Numbered from the stretch's first letter, positions 1 through 9,373 are shown. The stretch: 64,000 nucleotides of DNA from Luteolibacter algae (GCF_042683045.1 NZ_JBHUIT010000031.1:62001-126000); one strand, 5' to 3'. Notes: generated by a model not told the origin, from the sequence alone. A program made the numbers and translations.

Positions 1-1565
1 ATATACTGAAAACCATCTCGCCATATCATGACGGTGGGCCTGATCTTTATGCCGCATTCAAACTGCTGCCCCGGGCATCTTCTTATCCGGCCGATGCCAA
101 TCTGTGTAGCTCCCTCGCGGAATCGATCTATCTTTCGATGCTCTCAAAACGGGATGTCCGCTCGCTGAAGCAGCTGAACAAATCAATCGAAGACGAAAAA
201 CAAGCGATTATTCGCGAGGCGGATTGGGATGCCCGCACGGATCGCTCGGCTCCGCTGGGCAAGAGTCGTCCGATTGGCGAAGGTGAAGGTGCGCCTTCCC
301 CTCCGGATCAGACGAGCCCCACGCCGGGCTCCGGTGTGAGCTCTTTGAAATATGCGGAAACGCTCCGCAGAATTGCGGAAATCGAGCTGCTGAGAAAACA
401 GAACGTTGTCCGCACAGAGGCACAAACGCTCCGGACAAAGGCCCAATATCAGGTAACCATGGTCCAATGGTTCATCCAGCGCAGATATGAGCACGTGGTG
501 ATGGCATCGCGTTTCTATAACCAGATATGGCAAGACGGGGATGCCACTTTGCACATCGATAAAAACTCGGATGTTTCCAAACTTTTCAGTGAGTCGCTCG
601 GAGTCTCGCCGACGGTTTCCTCGTTGGATTCGCTTTCCAATGAAGTGATCCGAGAAGTCACCAAATACATGGAAGCCTTCGATCTATTGCTCTCGCACGA
701 GGAATTGCATTCTGCCTCGCAGCGCTTGATGGAAGCCTATGCACTTGGAGAATACCTCGAGCCTGTATCCACTCTGCCACTTGAGAAGAAACGCAAGATC
801 GCACTCTATGTCAGGGATCTTCATGAGCTCTACGGGACGCTTCAAGCACGCGATTATAGCCGGGCAAAGGAGCTCGCCCAAAACCTGAAAAATGCGGCAA
901 AAGATTTCCCCGCTTCCAAGGTGGACTCGATGATCGCCGCATCCACGCTGGCATCGGACCTCGCGATAGAAGAAGCCAAATCCTACCTCCTATCCCGGGA
1001 GTCCGAGAAGGCGGCCGGGAAAATCAAAGACGCTACCGGGATCTGGCCGACCAATCCCAAGCTCACCGAGTTTCGGAATCTGGTGGCGAATTCCGGCGGT
1101 GTCGTCAGCGCTAGGAACGATTTCGACCGATTGCTTTCAGAGGGGAATTATCGCGAAATTGCAAAGCGCCAGTATGAGTTTGCTCCCGCGATACAGGGCG
1201 ATGCCTCACGCGAGGACGCATTCAAACAAATCATTGAAAACCTCCGCACGATCGAGGCGGCGCTTGGAAAGGCAGGGGAGTTTTCCAGGATTGGGCAGAA
1301 CTATAGCGCGTGGGAGCAGCTGGCGGAAATCCGCGAGCAGTTTCCCGATGATCCGAAACTAGGTCGGGAGCTGGAGTTGCTTGCCCCGAAGGTCGCTGAT
1401 TTTACCCTCGCTTTGGACAAGGCGAAACAATTTGAAAATCGCTCGCAGGAGCAGACCGGCTCCGCGCTAACATGGTATCTCAAAGCCCGTTCCATTCATC
1501 CGCAATCCCAACAAGCTGAGGAAGGCATCCAGCGGATTTTAGACAAAATTCTCCCTTTGGACTGA
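1..1565 (+). CDS. Conserved hypothetical helical-repeat protein (5' end outside window)
   Basis: The reading frame is open from the left edge (first full codon at base 3), so the ATG at 138 is an internal Met and the true start lies upstream. About 520 residues are visible. The sequence is rich in Glu, Lys, Arg, Ala and Leu and has no membrane segment. A Pro/Gly/Ser-rich linker (about residues 40-65 counted from the 138 Met) is followed by long predicted helices. The last 50 residues, with ALTWYLKARSIHPQSQQAEEG, resemble a TPR unit. I recognise no catalytic motif. It is followed after 90 bp by hflK on the same strand, so co-transcription with the SPFH pair is possible. The function is unknown; a scaffold or adaptor role would be a guess from the helical repeats. 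Confidence 0.6.
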   Translation, partial: ILKTISPYHDGGPDLYAAFKLLPRASSYPADANLCSSLAESIYLSMLSKRDVRSLKQLNKSIEDEKQAIIREADWDARTDRSAPLGKSRPIGEGEGAPSPPDQTSPTPGSGVSSLKYAETLRRIAEIELLRKQNVVRTEAQTLRTKAQYQVTMVQWFIQRRYEHVVMASRFYNQIWQDGDATLHIDKNSDVSKLFSESLGVSPTVSSLDSLSNEVIREVTKYMEAFDLLLSHEELHSASQRLMEAYALGEYLEPVSTLPLEKKRKIALYVRDLHELYGTLQARDYSRAKELAQNLKNAAKDFPASKVDSMIAASTLASDLAIEEAKSYLLSRESEKAAGKIKDATGIWPTNPKLTEFRNLVANSGGVVSARNDFDRLLSEGNYREIAKRQYEFAPAIQGDASREDAFKQIIENLRTIEAALGKAGEFSRIGQNYSAWEQLAEIREQFPDDPKLGRELELLAPKVADFTLALDKAKQFENRSQEQTGSALTWYLKARSIHPQSQQAEEGIQRILDKILPLD

Positions 1566-1654
1566 GGATGAGGAAACTGACGTGGAAACTCTGACCGAGT
1601 TTTCTGGTATGGTGCATCGCACCCGGCTATACCTCCCCGCAACGTCCTCCTCCC

Positions 1655-2599
1655 ATGTCTCAAACCAAGAATATCAATTTTGCAGTCATCCGTCTCGCCG
1701 TCCTGGCAATTGTCGTAATCGTCGGGGTATCTTCCAGTTTCTACACGGTTTCCGCAGATGCGCAGGCAGTAGTCTTACGCTTTGGAAAACCGATCAATAC
1801 CACAAATCCGGGCCTCCATTTCAAGCTTCCCTACGGCATCGATGAGGTCCGCATTGTAGAGGTCAAGCGTCAGCTCAAACAAGAATTCGGATTCGGCACA
1901 GCCGGCGGTGACAATCCCTGGCAATACTCGGACCCAGGCGAGCAGGAGCTGGAAAAATCGATGGTCACGGGAGACTTGAACGCTGCTCTCGTCGAGTGGG
2001 TGGTGCAATACCGGATCGACGATCCCCAACAGTATCTTTTCGAGGTCCGCAACCCGGATGCCACCTTGCGTTATCTCACGGAGAGCATTATGCGGGAAAT
2101 CGTCGGAGACCGGACGGTCGATGAAGTGATCACCGTAGGACGTCAGGAAATCGAAAATACCGCATCAGACAAGCTCCAGGCTGCGACAATCTCGTATGCG
2201 ATGGGTCTGAGAATCGATCAGGTGCAGTTAAAAAACGTCGATCCTCCACGTCGTGTTCAGTCATCGTTCAATGAAGTCAACCAAGCCCAGCAGGAACGCG
2301 AAAGCGCCATCAACCGAGCGAATGGTGAATACAATAAGGAAGTTCCGCGAGCACGCGGTGAAGCCGATCGCATGATCTCCGCGGCCGAAGGTTACGCGAC
2401 GAAACGTGTCAATGAGGCGGAAGGCGATGTCGCTTCCTTCGAGGCACTACTAACCGAATATACAGCCGCACCGGAAATCACCCGCAAACGCCTTTACCTG
2501 GAAACGATGTCTGAGATCCTCCCGAAATTGGGGAAAACTGTCATCATTGATGAAGAAACCAAAGGGTTGCTTCCTCTCCTGAACCTTGGCGGCAACTGA
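1655..2599 (+). CDS. hflK: HflK-like SPFH/band-7 membrane protein
   Basis: This is a 314-residue SPFH-family protein with one N-terminal membrane segment (about residues 9-30, AVLAIVVIVGVSSSF). The band-7 domain begins with DAQAVVLRFGKPINTTNPGLHFKLP, typical of HflK. A long Glu/Arg/Ala helix (about 205-260) precedes the C-terminal stretch ending ETMSEILPKLGKTVIID. In other bacteria HflK and HflC form a large membrane-anchored ring around the FtsH protease and modulate its access to membrane substrates; that role is inferred by homology. It lacks the long Gly/Pro-rich N-terminal tail of enterobacterial HflK. hflC follows after 37 bp, so the two are almost certainly co-expressed. Confidence 0.85.
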   Translation: MSQTKNINFAVIRLAVLAIVVIVGVSSSFYTVSADAQAVVLRFGKPINTTNPGLHFKLPYGIDEVRIVEVKRQLKQEFGFGTAGGDNPWQYSDPGEQELEKSMVTGDLNAALVEWVVQYRIDDPQQYLFEVRNPDATLRYLTESIMREIVGDRTVDEVITVGRQEIENTASDKLQAATISYAMGLRIDQVQLKNVDPPRRVQSSFNEVNQAQQERESAINRANGEYNKEVPRARGEADRMISAAEGYATKRVNEAEGDVASFEALLTEYTAAPEITRKRLYLETMSEILPKLGKTVIIDEETKGLLPLLNLGGN

Positions 2600-2636
2600 T
2601 CTGGTAGCATTTTTCTTATCATCTGAATTTATCATC

Positions 2637-3644
2637 ATGAAACGCCCCCTCACATTGCTCATCCTCTTAGGCTTCGGTGCCTTAATCCTCGTTTTCAAAC
2701 TTTGTTCCTACACCATTTCACCCACAGAGCAGGTGATACTCACTCAGTTCGGAGATCCCAAGGGGGATCCGGTCATCGAGCCCGGCCTTCATTTCAAAAC
2801 GCCCTTTATCACTGAAATCAACCGCATCCCGAAAAACATCCTGCCATGGGACGGGATGCGCAACGAGATGCCCACGAAGGACAAACTCTACATCTCGGTA
2901 GATACGTTCGGCCGCTGGAAAATAACCGATCCTTTGGAATACTTCCGTAGGCTACGCAATGAACGCTCTGCGATCTCACGCCTGGAGGATATACTTGGCT
3001 CGGAGACGCGAAATGCCATCGCGAAACACGATCTTATCGAAATTGTCCGCACGGATAAGGATCGGACGCCAACCATCGATGAAACGATGGAGGAACTAAC
3101 CGACGGACAATCCGGAAACATCGGTGTTCTTCCGAAAATCCGGAAAGGGCGCTCGGCCATCGAGTCGGAGATCATGAAGGCAGCCAAAGCAAAGCTCGCT
3201 CCCTTCGGCATCCAGCTCCTTGACGTGCGCTTCAAAAGGATCAACTACAACCCGACGGTGGTCGAAAAAATTTACGAGCGGATGATTTCAGAACGTCAGC
3301 AAATTGCTTCAAAATTCCGCTCCGAAGGGGAAGGGGAGGCTGCAAGAATCTTGGGCGATAAGGAACGGGATCTGAACGAAATCTCCTCCAAGGCCTACAA
3401 GGAAGTGCATACCATCAAAGGTCGCGCGGATGCCAAAGCATCGCAGATCTATGCGCGTGCCTACGGACAAAATCCGAAGGCGGCAGAACTCTACGAATTT
3501 ATCAAAACCATGGAAACCTATCGCGAAACGGTAGGAAAACAATCGACCCTGGTCCTTTCGACAAACTCGGATCTCTTCAGATTCCTGAAATCATCCGATG
3601 CTGAGAGTGCATCTTCAGAGCGCAACAAAATCTTCCCGGAATAA
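2637..3644 (+). CDS. hflC: HflC-like SPFH/band-7 membrane protein
   Basis: This is a 335-residue partner of HflK. I chose the ATG at 2637 (MKRPLTLLILLGF) because it puts a clean N-terminal membrane anchor first. An upstream in-frame TTG at 2586 would overlap hflK and add a non-hydrophobic leader. The SPFH core carries EQVILTQFGDPKGDPVIEPGLHFKTPF, and the HflC-type helix EGEGEAARILGDKERDLNEI lies near residues 220-240. An insertion around residues 140-165 (DKDRTPTIDETMEELTDGQS) lengthens it relative to short HflC proteins. The family forms the periplasmic-facing HflKC assembly with FtsH; no ftsH is present in this window. A gap of 232 bp separates it from the next gene. Confidence 0.85.
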   Translation: MKRPLTLLILLGFGALILVFKLCSYTISPTEQVILTQFGDPKGDPVIEPGLHFKTPFITEINRIPKNILPWDGMRNEMPTKDKLYISVDTFGRWKITDPLEYFRRLRNERSAISRLEDILGSETRNAIAKHDLIEIVRTDKDRTPTIDETMEELTDGQSGNIGVLPKIRKGRSAIESEIMKAAKAKLAPFGIQLLDVRFKRINYNPTVVEKIYERMISERQQIASKFRSEGEGEAARILGDKERDLNEISSKAYKEVHTIKGRADAKASQIYARAYGQNPKAAELYEFIKTMETYRETVGKQSTLVLSTNSDLFRFLKSSDAESASSERNKIFPE

Positions 3645-3876
3645 GCGCCATTTAGGAGAGAACACGAGGTGGTGGAAAATTTGCCCATCTGGCAGTATAA
3701 CGAATGGCAGTCATTGCCCGATATATTTCGTAAACCGGAAGTCAGAGAATAATCCTGCAACAGGCGGTTACACATTCTGATGATGTCGGGAGACGGATGG
3801 ATAAACGACGAACTAATTAGGCCTATTCAACCAATCTTGGCTCGCCTCCAGATCGTTATCTTCGAATAATCCGTCC

Positions 3877-4926
3877 ATGTCTCCAAAGTCCGCCAGCGCA
3901 ATGCCTAGCCCGAGGATCTTTCTGATCTATAAGGGACGCGGTATTAATTCGTGGCACGAAGACATCCAATCAGGTTTCAGGCAGCTCGGATGCGAGGTGA
4001 AAGCCTCATCACTTCGTTCAAATCACCTTATCGAAAGAATTTCGCAGGTGCGGACCAAAACCCGTCTGTTGGAGAATGATGCCGTTTGTCGGCGCATTGC
4101 GGCGAGCCTCCGCGAATTTGGTCCGGATCTGATTCTGGTTCTCAATTTTCCAGGGCTTCCGGAACAGGCTCATTCCATGTTCCGGGAGGCCACGGACGGG
4201 AGAACACCCATCGTTGGTTGGCTTTGTGATCGTTTCGACAGGTTTCCCCCTGCTTTGCGACCTCTTTTTGACGGGGTCTATAATTTTGATACTGCTGCAT
4301 CGGATTTGCTTATGGATATTTATCAAGGGACCTCGTGCAAACTGAGGATTCTTCCGCTTGCCGCGAATCCTGATAAGTACAGATACGCTCCGATACATGC
4401 GAGATCACGGATCGCGGCATTGGCTTTCGCGGGAAACTGCACACCCTCGCGCAATGAGATTTTCGAGAGATACCGGAAGATCGGTGGGGGGCTGGAAACC
4501 TTCGGTCCCCACAGCACCTCGTGGTTGAGGCCGTGGAGAAACAGGAGGCTTTCTTCCGATGCATTGAGCCGCATTTATAAGAAATATTTGGTGAGTCTCA
4601 ATGTACTTCAGGAAGGAAATACGGTGCATGGGCTAAATCTTCGTGCGTTCGAGATTCCTTGTGCTGGTGGGCTGGGAACTTACCCGGATGTGCCTCAACT
4701 CGCAGAGTGTTTTATCCCGGGGGAAGAAATCCTTGTCTACCATTCCCTCGAAGAACTTAAGAGCCTTGTGGAGGAAATGATCGCTGATCCAGAAAAAGCG
4801 CAGGCCATCTCAGAGGCCGGCCATAGACGGGTAATGAACGAGCACACTTTTGCCCACCGCGCTGTGACTATCATTTCTGACTGGCTGCCCAAGCACTCGG
4901 TAGGCATGCTTTCCGCATTGAAATGA
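3877..4926 (+). CDS. CgeB-like glycosyltransferase
   Basis: This 349-residue protein resembles the CgeB/DUF3880-type GT-B glycosyltransferases. The N-terminal half has PRIFLIYKGRG and PDLILVLNFPGLPEQ strands. The C-terminal half has the family hallmark VSLNVLQEGNTVHGLNLRAFEIPCAGG (about 245-270) followed by a conserved FIPGEEILVYHSLEEL segment, where the nucleotide-sugar donor normally binds. The start at 3877 is the first ATG; a second ATG at 3901 (MPSPRIFL) is equally plausible. Its stop overlaps the next gene as ATGA, so translation of the three glycosyltransferases is coupled. The acceptor and sugar cannot be told; surface polysaccharide or LPS decoration is inferred from the neighbours. 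Confidence 0.75.
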   Translation: MSPKSASAMPSPRIFLIYKGRGINSWHEDIQSGFRQLGCEVKASSLRSNHLIERISQVRTKTRLLENDAVCRRIAASLREFGPDLILVLNFPGLPEQAHSMFREATDGRTPIVGWLCDRFDRFPPALRPLFDGVYNFDTAASDLLMDIYQGTSCKLRILPLAANPDKYRYAPIHARSRIAALAFAGNCTPSRNEIFERYRKIGGGLETFGPHSTSWLRPWRNRRLSSDALSRIYKKYLVSLNVLQEGNTVHGLNLRAFEIPCAGGLGTYPDVPQLAECFIPGEEILVYHSLEELKSLVEEMIADPEKAQAISEAGHRRVMNEHTFAHRAVTIISDWLPKHSVGMLSALK

Positions 4927-5789
4927 CCGACTCAACAGTAGACTCCGCGCCCGCCAAATTGGTAGATGGTGTGGTCGTAATCAACCTTGTCCACCGGCCG
5001 GAACGTTTGGAGCGTTTCGCGAGTCAAGCGGCGGAGATTCCTTCTTTCAGCGGCTGGGAGCGCATCCCCGCCGTCGATGGCTCACTGCTCTCCAGCTACG
5101 GCAAGCTCCCGTGGTTCCGTGGCCGGAAACGCGACAAGGCCTGGGGCGGCCGCGCGGGCTGCACTCTATCGCATCGCAATGCAATACGCACCGCTAAGAA
5201 AAACGGCTGGAAAAGTGTGCTCGTTTTCGAAGACGATGTGAATCTCGGAAATGATCCTGAGACCTTGGAAAAACGGGTTTTCAATGCGATGCACTCGCAA
5301 GGAGACGATTGGCAAATTCTCTACCTCGGTTCGTCGGAAGTGATCGGGCCATGCCATTTGCTCGGGGAATTGGAAGGGGCACGAGCACTCTATGAGACCC
5401 AGGGATGTATCGGTGCCTTCGCCTACATCGTCAAAGACGAAGCCTATGATTGGATACTTGAACGTTTACCGGAGCAAGAAGATGTCTGGAAATGGATTTC
5501 ACGTCACCGTGCCATCGACCGCTGGTTCGCCCGGAACCTCCGCCCGACCTTCAATGTGCGGTGCGTTTTTCCCAGTCTCATTGGCCACTTTTCTACCTTT
5601 TCGGACATCGGACAACGCGCAGCCGCAAATATACATACCGAGGCAAGTGACGAGCATGTCCAGAAATCCATCGAAGTCCGCGGTAGAACGGGCTTCGCCC
5701 TACGTTGCATCGTCCAGCGGATTCGCTTCGCCGCCGCGGACCTAGGGAATCGATTCCGCAGTTTGAATAAACGTCTGAGGGGTTTTTGA
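4923..5789 (+). CDS. Glycosyltransferase family 25 (LPS-type) protein
   Basis: The 288 residues carry the GT25 signature in order: VVVINLVHRPERLERF near the N-terminus, GCTLSHRNAIRTA about residue 80, and the acidic metal-binding VLVFEDDVNLG about residue 100. GT25 enzymes typically transfer galactose or glucose from a nucleotide sugar onto lipooligosaccharide. The rest (GCIGAFAYIVKDEAYDWIL, then ..SLIGHFSTFSDIG) also fits the family. No signal peptide is seen, so it should act on the cytoplasmic face. It overlaps the previous gene by 4 bp and is followed directly by the GT10-like gene. The exact linkage is not predictable. Confidence 0.82.
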   Translation: MTDSTVDSAPAKLVDGVVVINLVHRPERLERFASQAAEIPSFSGWERIPAVDGSLLSSYGKLPWFRGRKRDKAWGGRAGCTLSHRNAIRTAKKNGWKSVLVFEDDVNLGNDPETLEKRVFNAMHSQGDDWQILYLGSSEVIGPCHLLGELEGARALYETQGCIGAFAYIVKDEAYDWILERLPEQEDVWKWISRHRAIDRWFARNLRPTFNVRCVFPSLIGHFSTFSDIGQRAAANIHTEASDEHVQKSIEVRGRTGFALRCIVQRIRFAAADLGNRFRSLNKRLRGF

Positions 5790-5791
5790 TC

Positions 5792-6877
5792 ATGTTCGAG
5801 AGCGATAATCAGACACGAATCCGGGTGAAATTTCTGACGAGAAATCAACCTTCAAATGGAAACTACGATAACTGGCTGAGGAGGTTTCCAACGCGAAAGC
5901 CTTCGTGGGGTCGATGCGATTTTATCTTTGAGCAGGAATGCTCCGAGTATGATTGGCTTGTGGTCTACGATGATTTTCCACGCCGCCCCGGTAGCAGTAA
6001 GTTACTCTGGGAAGAGCCGTTGGGATGCTCCCCGAGTCAGACGATGTTGCTCACTGCCGAACCTTCTTCGATTAAGATCTACGGGCAGGGTTTTCTCCAT
6101 CAGTTCGGCTACATTCTCACCAGCCAAGAGCCATGGGCGATCCGGCATCCCGGTGCGATTTACCGGCAAATCGGGCATATCTGGTATTACGGCATGCAGA
6201 GCGAACGAGGCACGTGGGACAGTCTCGACTCCACCTCCCCCTGGGAAAAGGGAGAAGATATTTCCACAGTCTGCTCCAGCAAGCAGATGCGCCACACACT
6301 GCACCAGAATCGCTACGATTTTACCCAACAGCTGAAAGCCGACCTGCCGGAACTCGAAATTTTCGGCCATGGCGTGCGGCCAATTGAAGACAAGGCTGAT
6401 GCACTTGACAATTTTCGTTACCACCTCTCCATCGAGAACCACATTTCCCGCCACCATTGGACCGAAAAACTCTCCGATCCATTCCTCGCTTACTGTCTGC
6501 CTTTCTACTGTGGATGCCCGAATGCGGCCGACTATTTTCCGGAAGAAAGCTTCGTCCCCGTGGATATCACCCGCTACGGAGAAACGCTGGAAACGATACG
6601 TAGGACTATCCGTGACAATGAATATAACAGGCGTCTCCCGGCCATCCGGGAAGCACGCCGCCTGATTCTCGAGGAATACGGCACTTTCCCGCAACTTTCT
6701 TCACTTATTGAGGAGCGTCACGATGCAAATGCGCGTCTCAAGCCCGGGACAGTCATTCAAAGCCGCCGTCTTTGGAGAAAAAAGCATCCCTTGGGTGCAG
6801 CTTCACAGCTCTTGGAAAAGAGCGCAGTCCAGCTTTGCAACCGCTTAGCTCACAGGGGCTTTCGGAATGACTCTTGA
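5792..6877 (+). CDS. GT10 family alpha-fucosyltransferase-like protein
   Basis: This 361-residue protein has the C-terminal GT10 signature FRYHLSIENHIS then WTEKLSDPFLAYCLPFYCG (about 220-255) followed by YFPEESFVPVDI. In bacterial and animal alpha-1,3/4-fucosyltransferases this region binds GDP-fucose. The N-terminal half is divergent, as is usual for the acceptor domain. I use the ATG at 5792; the TTG at 5786 would overlap the previous stop. No GDP-fucose synthesis genes (gmd, fcl) lie in the window, so the donor may be made elsewhere or may differ. It ends the three-gene glycosyltransferase run, and a short hairpin follows. Confidence 0.8.
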   Translation: MFESDNQTRIRVKFLTRNQPSNGNYDNWLRRFPTRKPSWGRCDFIFEQECSEYDWLVVYDDFPRRPGSSKLLWEEPLGCSPSQTMLLTAEPSSIKIYGQGFLHQFGYILTSQEPWAIRHPGAIYRQIGHIWYYGMQSERGTWDSLDSTSPWEKGEDISTVCSSKQMRHTLHQNRYDFTQQLKADLPELEIFGHGVRPIEDKADALDNFRYHLSIENHISRHHWTEKLSDPFLAYCLPFYCGCPNAADYFPEESFVPVDITRYGETLETIRRTIRDNEYNRRLPAIREARRLILEEYGTFPQLSSLIEERHDANARLKPGTVIQSRRLWRKKHPLGAASQLLEKSAVQLCNRLAHRGFRNDS

Positions 6878-6889
6878 TTCAGAAACTCT

Positions 6890-6912
6890 CTTCGCTATAG
6901 GCAGTAGCGAAG
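6890..6912. terminator. Hairpin between convergent genes
   Basis: CTTCGCTA and TAGCGAAG form a perfect 8-bp stem with a 7-base loop. It sits between the convergent ends of the GT10-like gene (+) and the GT-A-like gene (-). There is no T-run on either side, so it is only a weak candidate for a bidirectional terminator. Confidence 0.4.
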
Positions 6913-6937
6913 TGCGAAGTGGGTGGTGAATCGCTTT

Positions 6938-7837
6938 CTAAGCGTAGGTGCGAGTGACGAATTCCGCTAGTTCCGGGTGGCGATCCCATTGGTGGATCAC
7001 CGCCGGCGCTTTACCGTTGATTAGGATTTTGTCTCCTTCAAAGTTTACCTTGAGGTCCTCTGTTACAGCAAGAGTTGCAATCCTTTCGCTGAAAGGGTCG
7101 TTGTAGGTTGGGTTCGGGAGATTGCCTTTGCGGACGATCTGGTTGTGGGAACCTTGATCATAGCACGTTCTACGGCAGACAAGTGGTCGATTCCTTAGAA
7201 GCGTTCCCGTCATCTTGGCTAGATAATCTAGCATGACCGGGCCGCGCGCCAAAGTCGTGCCAGCGCATGATACCGGGTATTGCTCCAGTTCCGAGGCCAC
7301 CTCATCTCCGAAAAGCCCGGCGATCCATTTGCGGTTCTTCTTTTCATCACGGATCAGGCTGTCTTCCAGAGCAAACTCCACGTCCACACCCTCGGCGAGC
7401 GGCTCGGGATCGCGCTGGAAAACCACGTCTCTGGAATCGGTGAGCATCACCGTAGGGCACTTGCCTTCCTGGAAAACTTCCTTCTTCAAATACTCCGCAT
7501 AATAGAAATGCCGCCCGCACATCACTGGATAGAATCGTGCATCTGTCTTATTTCTCAGTCCGAGAAGAGTCAGGAAAAAATCGGGAATGATTTCTTCGAT
7601 GTGCTGCTTCTTCGGTATCCGATGATCCACCGCCCGAAAGGTGATTCGGGGATGATTAATCGATTCATAGTCATCCGCGTGTTTTTTGTGAATGAAAAGC
7701 GTCATTTCGGCATGCTCTGTATGCCGGATGAAAGATTTCAGAAACTCCTGGATTCTGTCCGGGCTGTAACCGATTGCGCAGGACAGGATATGAAGCGGTT
7801 CTCGTGAAGGGGGTATGTCTTGGCTAAGTGAACTCAT
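6938..7837 (-). CDS. GT-A-like glycosyltransferase domain protein
   Basis: I do not recognise the family with certainty. The chosen start at 7837 (MSSLSQDIPPSREPL) leaves a 14-bp overlap with rfaE1; the longer frame to 7906 would bury more of it inside that gene. The protein is about 299 residues with no signal peptide or membrane segment. Around residue 143 TVMLTDSRDVVFQRDP gives a DxD-like metal/nucleotide-sugar motif, and SCAGTTLARG plus a terminal VIHQWDRHPEL resemble GT-A enzymes that act on core oligosaccharide. It is the last gene of the heptose/LPS operon, which suggests a role in LPS core or O-glycan assembly. Confidence 0.6.
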   Translation of the reverse strand: MSSLSQDIPPSREPLHILSCAIGYSPDRIQEFLKSFIRHTEHAEMTLFIHKKHADDYESINHPRITFRAVDHRIPKKQHIEEIIPDFFLTLLGLRNKTDARFYPVMCGRHFYYAEYLKKEVFQEGKCPTVMLTDSRDVVFQRDPEPLAEGVDVEFALEDSLIRDEKKNRKWIAGLFGDEVASELEQYPVSCAGTTLARGPVMLDYLAKMTGTLLRNRPLVCRRTCYDQGSHNQIVRKGNLPNPTYNDPFSERIATLAVTEDLKVNFEGDKILINGKAPAVIHQWDRHPELAEFVTRTYA

Positions 7838-8798
7838 GGATCTCCGTGGGGCTGACGGTTGCCGTGCCGACTTTGGAAACAACCACACCTGCGGCAAGGT
7901 TTGCAAACTTTGCCGAATCTACCGCACTGGCACCGGCGGCGAGTGAGGCGGTGAGCGTGGCGATCACCGTGTCTCCGGCACCGGAAACATCGTATACTTC
8001 CCGGGCGCTCGTGGGTAAAACTTCTATGACACTCCCGTTCTTTGAGACCACCATACCATCGGCTCCAAGCGTCACCACCAGCAACCGCGGGCTGTATTCC
8101 GCATGAATATTCCGGCAAACCTCCTCCAAAGGATATTTTTCTCCTATCGATGGTTCCGGAAGTCCTGCGAGCTCCAACGCCTCGTGACGGTTCGGAGTCA
8201 TCAGACCGGCACCTCTGAATTTTAACATCCGCGCGGGTTTGGGATCGACTGCCAGAAGCTTGCCATGTTCCGCCGCCAAGGTGAAACATTTGTCGATCAG
8301 TTCCTGGGTGACGACGCCCTTAGCGTAGTCGGAAAGGATTATCGCATCACAGCCAACGATAAGTTTCCCGATCAATTCGGAAAAGCCAGTCGCCCCGTCA
8401 ATCGCATACGCGGATCTTGGCGCCTCTCGATCAATTCTGCAAAGTTGTTGTGTGCGCACTACCACCCGGGTCTTCACCATGGTGGATAGCTCCTTGAGCT
8501 TGAGACATCCCCCTGCATCAACACCTTTTTCTTCAAGTAGGCGGCGGAGTTTTCCGCCTGCCTCATCCTCGCCGAAAGAACCACAGATTGAGACACCGAC
8601 CCCGAGCGAGGCGAGATTCAGGGCAACATTCGCTGCTCCGCCAGCCGTATGTGTCTCACGTATTGCCTGCACTACCGGCACAGGAGCCTCGGGTGATATG
8701 CGATGCACGTCTCCCCAAATATAGTGATCCAGCATGAGATCACCCACTACAAGGATCCTAAGCGAGGGAAACTTCTCCAATAACTCCCTGCTGGTCAT
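7824..8798 (-). CDS. rfaE1: D-glycero-beta-D-manno-heptose-7-phosphate kinase
   Basis: This PfkB/ribokinase-family kinase phosphorylates D-glycero-D-manno-heptose 7-phosphate at C1, an early step in making ADP-heptose for LPS core. It corresponds to the N-terminal half of bifunctional HldE. Motifs include VVGDLMLDHYIWGDVHRISPEAP near the start, HTAGGAANVALNLASLG, and the C-terminal DVSGAGDTVIATL with the anion-hole GAGD and catalytic Asp. The start at 8798 gives a clean ATGA overlap with gmhA; the longer frame (8843) adds an unlikely leader. The adenylyltransferase half is a separate gene (rfaE2) at 10382-10879. Confidence 0.9.
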   Translation of the reverse strand: MTSRELLEKFPSLRILVVGDLMLDHYIWGDVHRISPEAPVPVVQAIRETHTAGGAANVALNLASLGVGVSICGSFGEDEAGGKLRRLLEEKGVDAGGCLKLKELSTMVKTRVVVRTQQLCRIDREAPRSAYAIDGATGFSELIGKLIVGCDAIILSDYAKGVVTQELIDKCFTLAAEHGKLLAVDPKPARMLKFRGAGLMTPNRHEALELAGLPEPSIGEKYPLEEVCRNIHAEYSPRLLVVTLGADGMVVSKNGSVIEVLPTSAREVYDVSGAGDTVIATLTASLAAGASAVDSAKFANLAAGVVVSKVGTATVSPTEIHEFT

Positions 8799-9373
8799 GG
8801 CAGTGTCTCCGGCCAGGGGGTTATATCGATTGCTTCCAACCACTGGTGCAGCACCAGAGTGTGCACTTCCTGAATGCGTGCGGTGTTTCCGCTTGGCACG
8901 ATGATCTCATGATCGCAGGTGCCACGCGCCGCGCCGCCGTCTTTTCCCGCAAGTAATATCGTGATCATCCCTCGTTGTTCGGCAGCCTTGAAAGCCGCGA
9001 TTACGTTCGCGCTGTTGCCACTTGTGGTAAAGCCAACCAAGACGTCCCCCGGTTTGCCCAAGGCTTCAACTCCGCGGGAAAAAACGTGTTCATATCCGTA
9101 ATCATTGCAAATACAGGTGATTGCGGTGGCATCGGCATTCAAACAGAGCGCGGGCAGGGCTCTGCGTTCCACCGAATAACGGCCGACAAGTTCTTCGGCG
9201 AGGTGGAGGGCGTCTGCCGCACTACCTCCATTCCCGCAAGTAAGGAGTTTTTTCCCTGCGAGAATGGCTTGCACAATTGCTTCCCCAGCATGTTCCACGG
9301 CGGGACCAATGGCCAGAGATGCTTCGAGCACCTTGGCAAGTTCCTGCGCGGAGTCTTTGAAAGTCGGTGTCAT
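8795..9373 (-). CDS. gmhA: Phosphoheptose (sedoheptulose-7-phosphate) isomerase
   Basis: GmhA converts sedoheptulose 7-phosphate to D-glycero-D-manno-heptose 7-phosphate, the first committed step of LPS heptose synthesis. The SIS-domain signatures are present: LTCGNGGSAADALHLAEELVGR (about 43-64) and VGFTTSGNSANVIAAF (about 109-124), plus the C-terminal EVHTLVLHQWLE. I use the ATG at 9373 (MTPTFKDSAQ), which overlaps the hldD stop by one base (TGATG) and gives about 192 residues, the usual family length. The longer frame to 9472 runs through the end of hldD. Translational coupling with both neighbours is evident. Confidence 0.92.
   Translation of the reverse strand: MTPTFKDSAQELAKVLEASLAIGPAVEHAGEAIVQAILAGKKLLTCGNGGSAADALHLAEELVGRYSVERRALPALCLNADATAITCICNDYGYEHVFSRGVEALGKPGDVLVGFTTSGNSANVIAAFKAAEQRGMITILLAGKDGGAARGTCDHEIIVPSGNTARIQEVHTLVLHQWLEAIDITPWPETLP

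Noticed and set aside
3645..3876. Small gene in the gap after hflC
   Set aside because: The only short frame starts inside hflC and has no ribosome site, signal peptide or conserved character.
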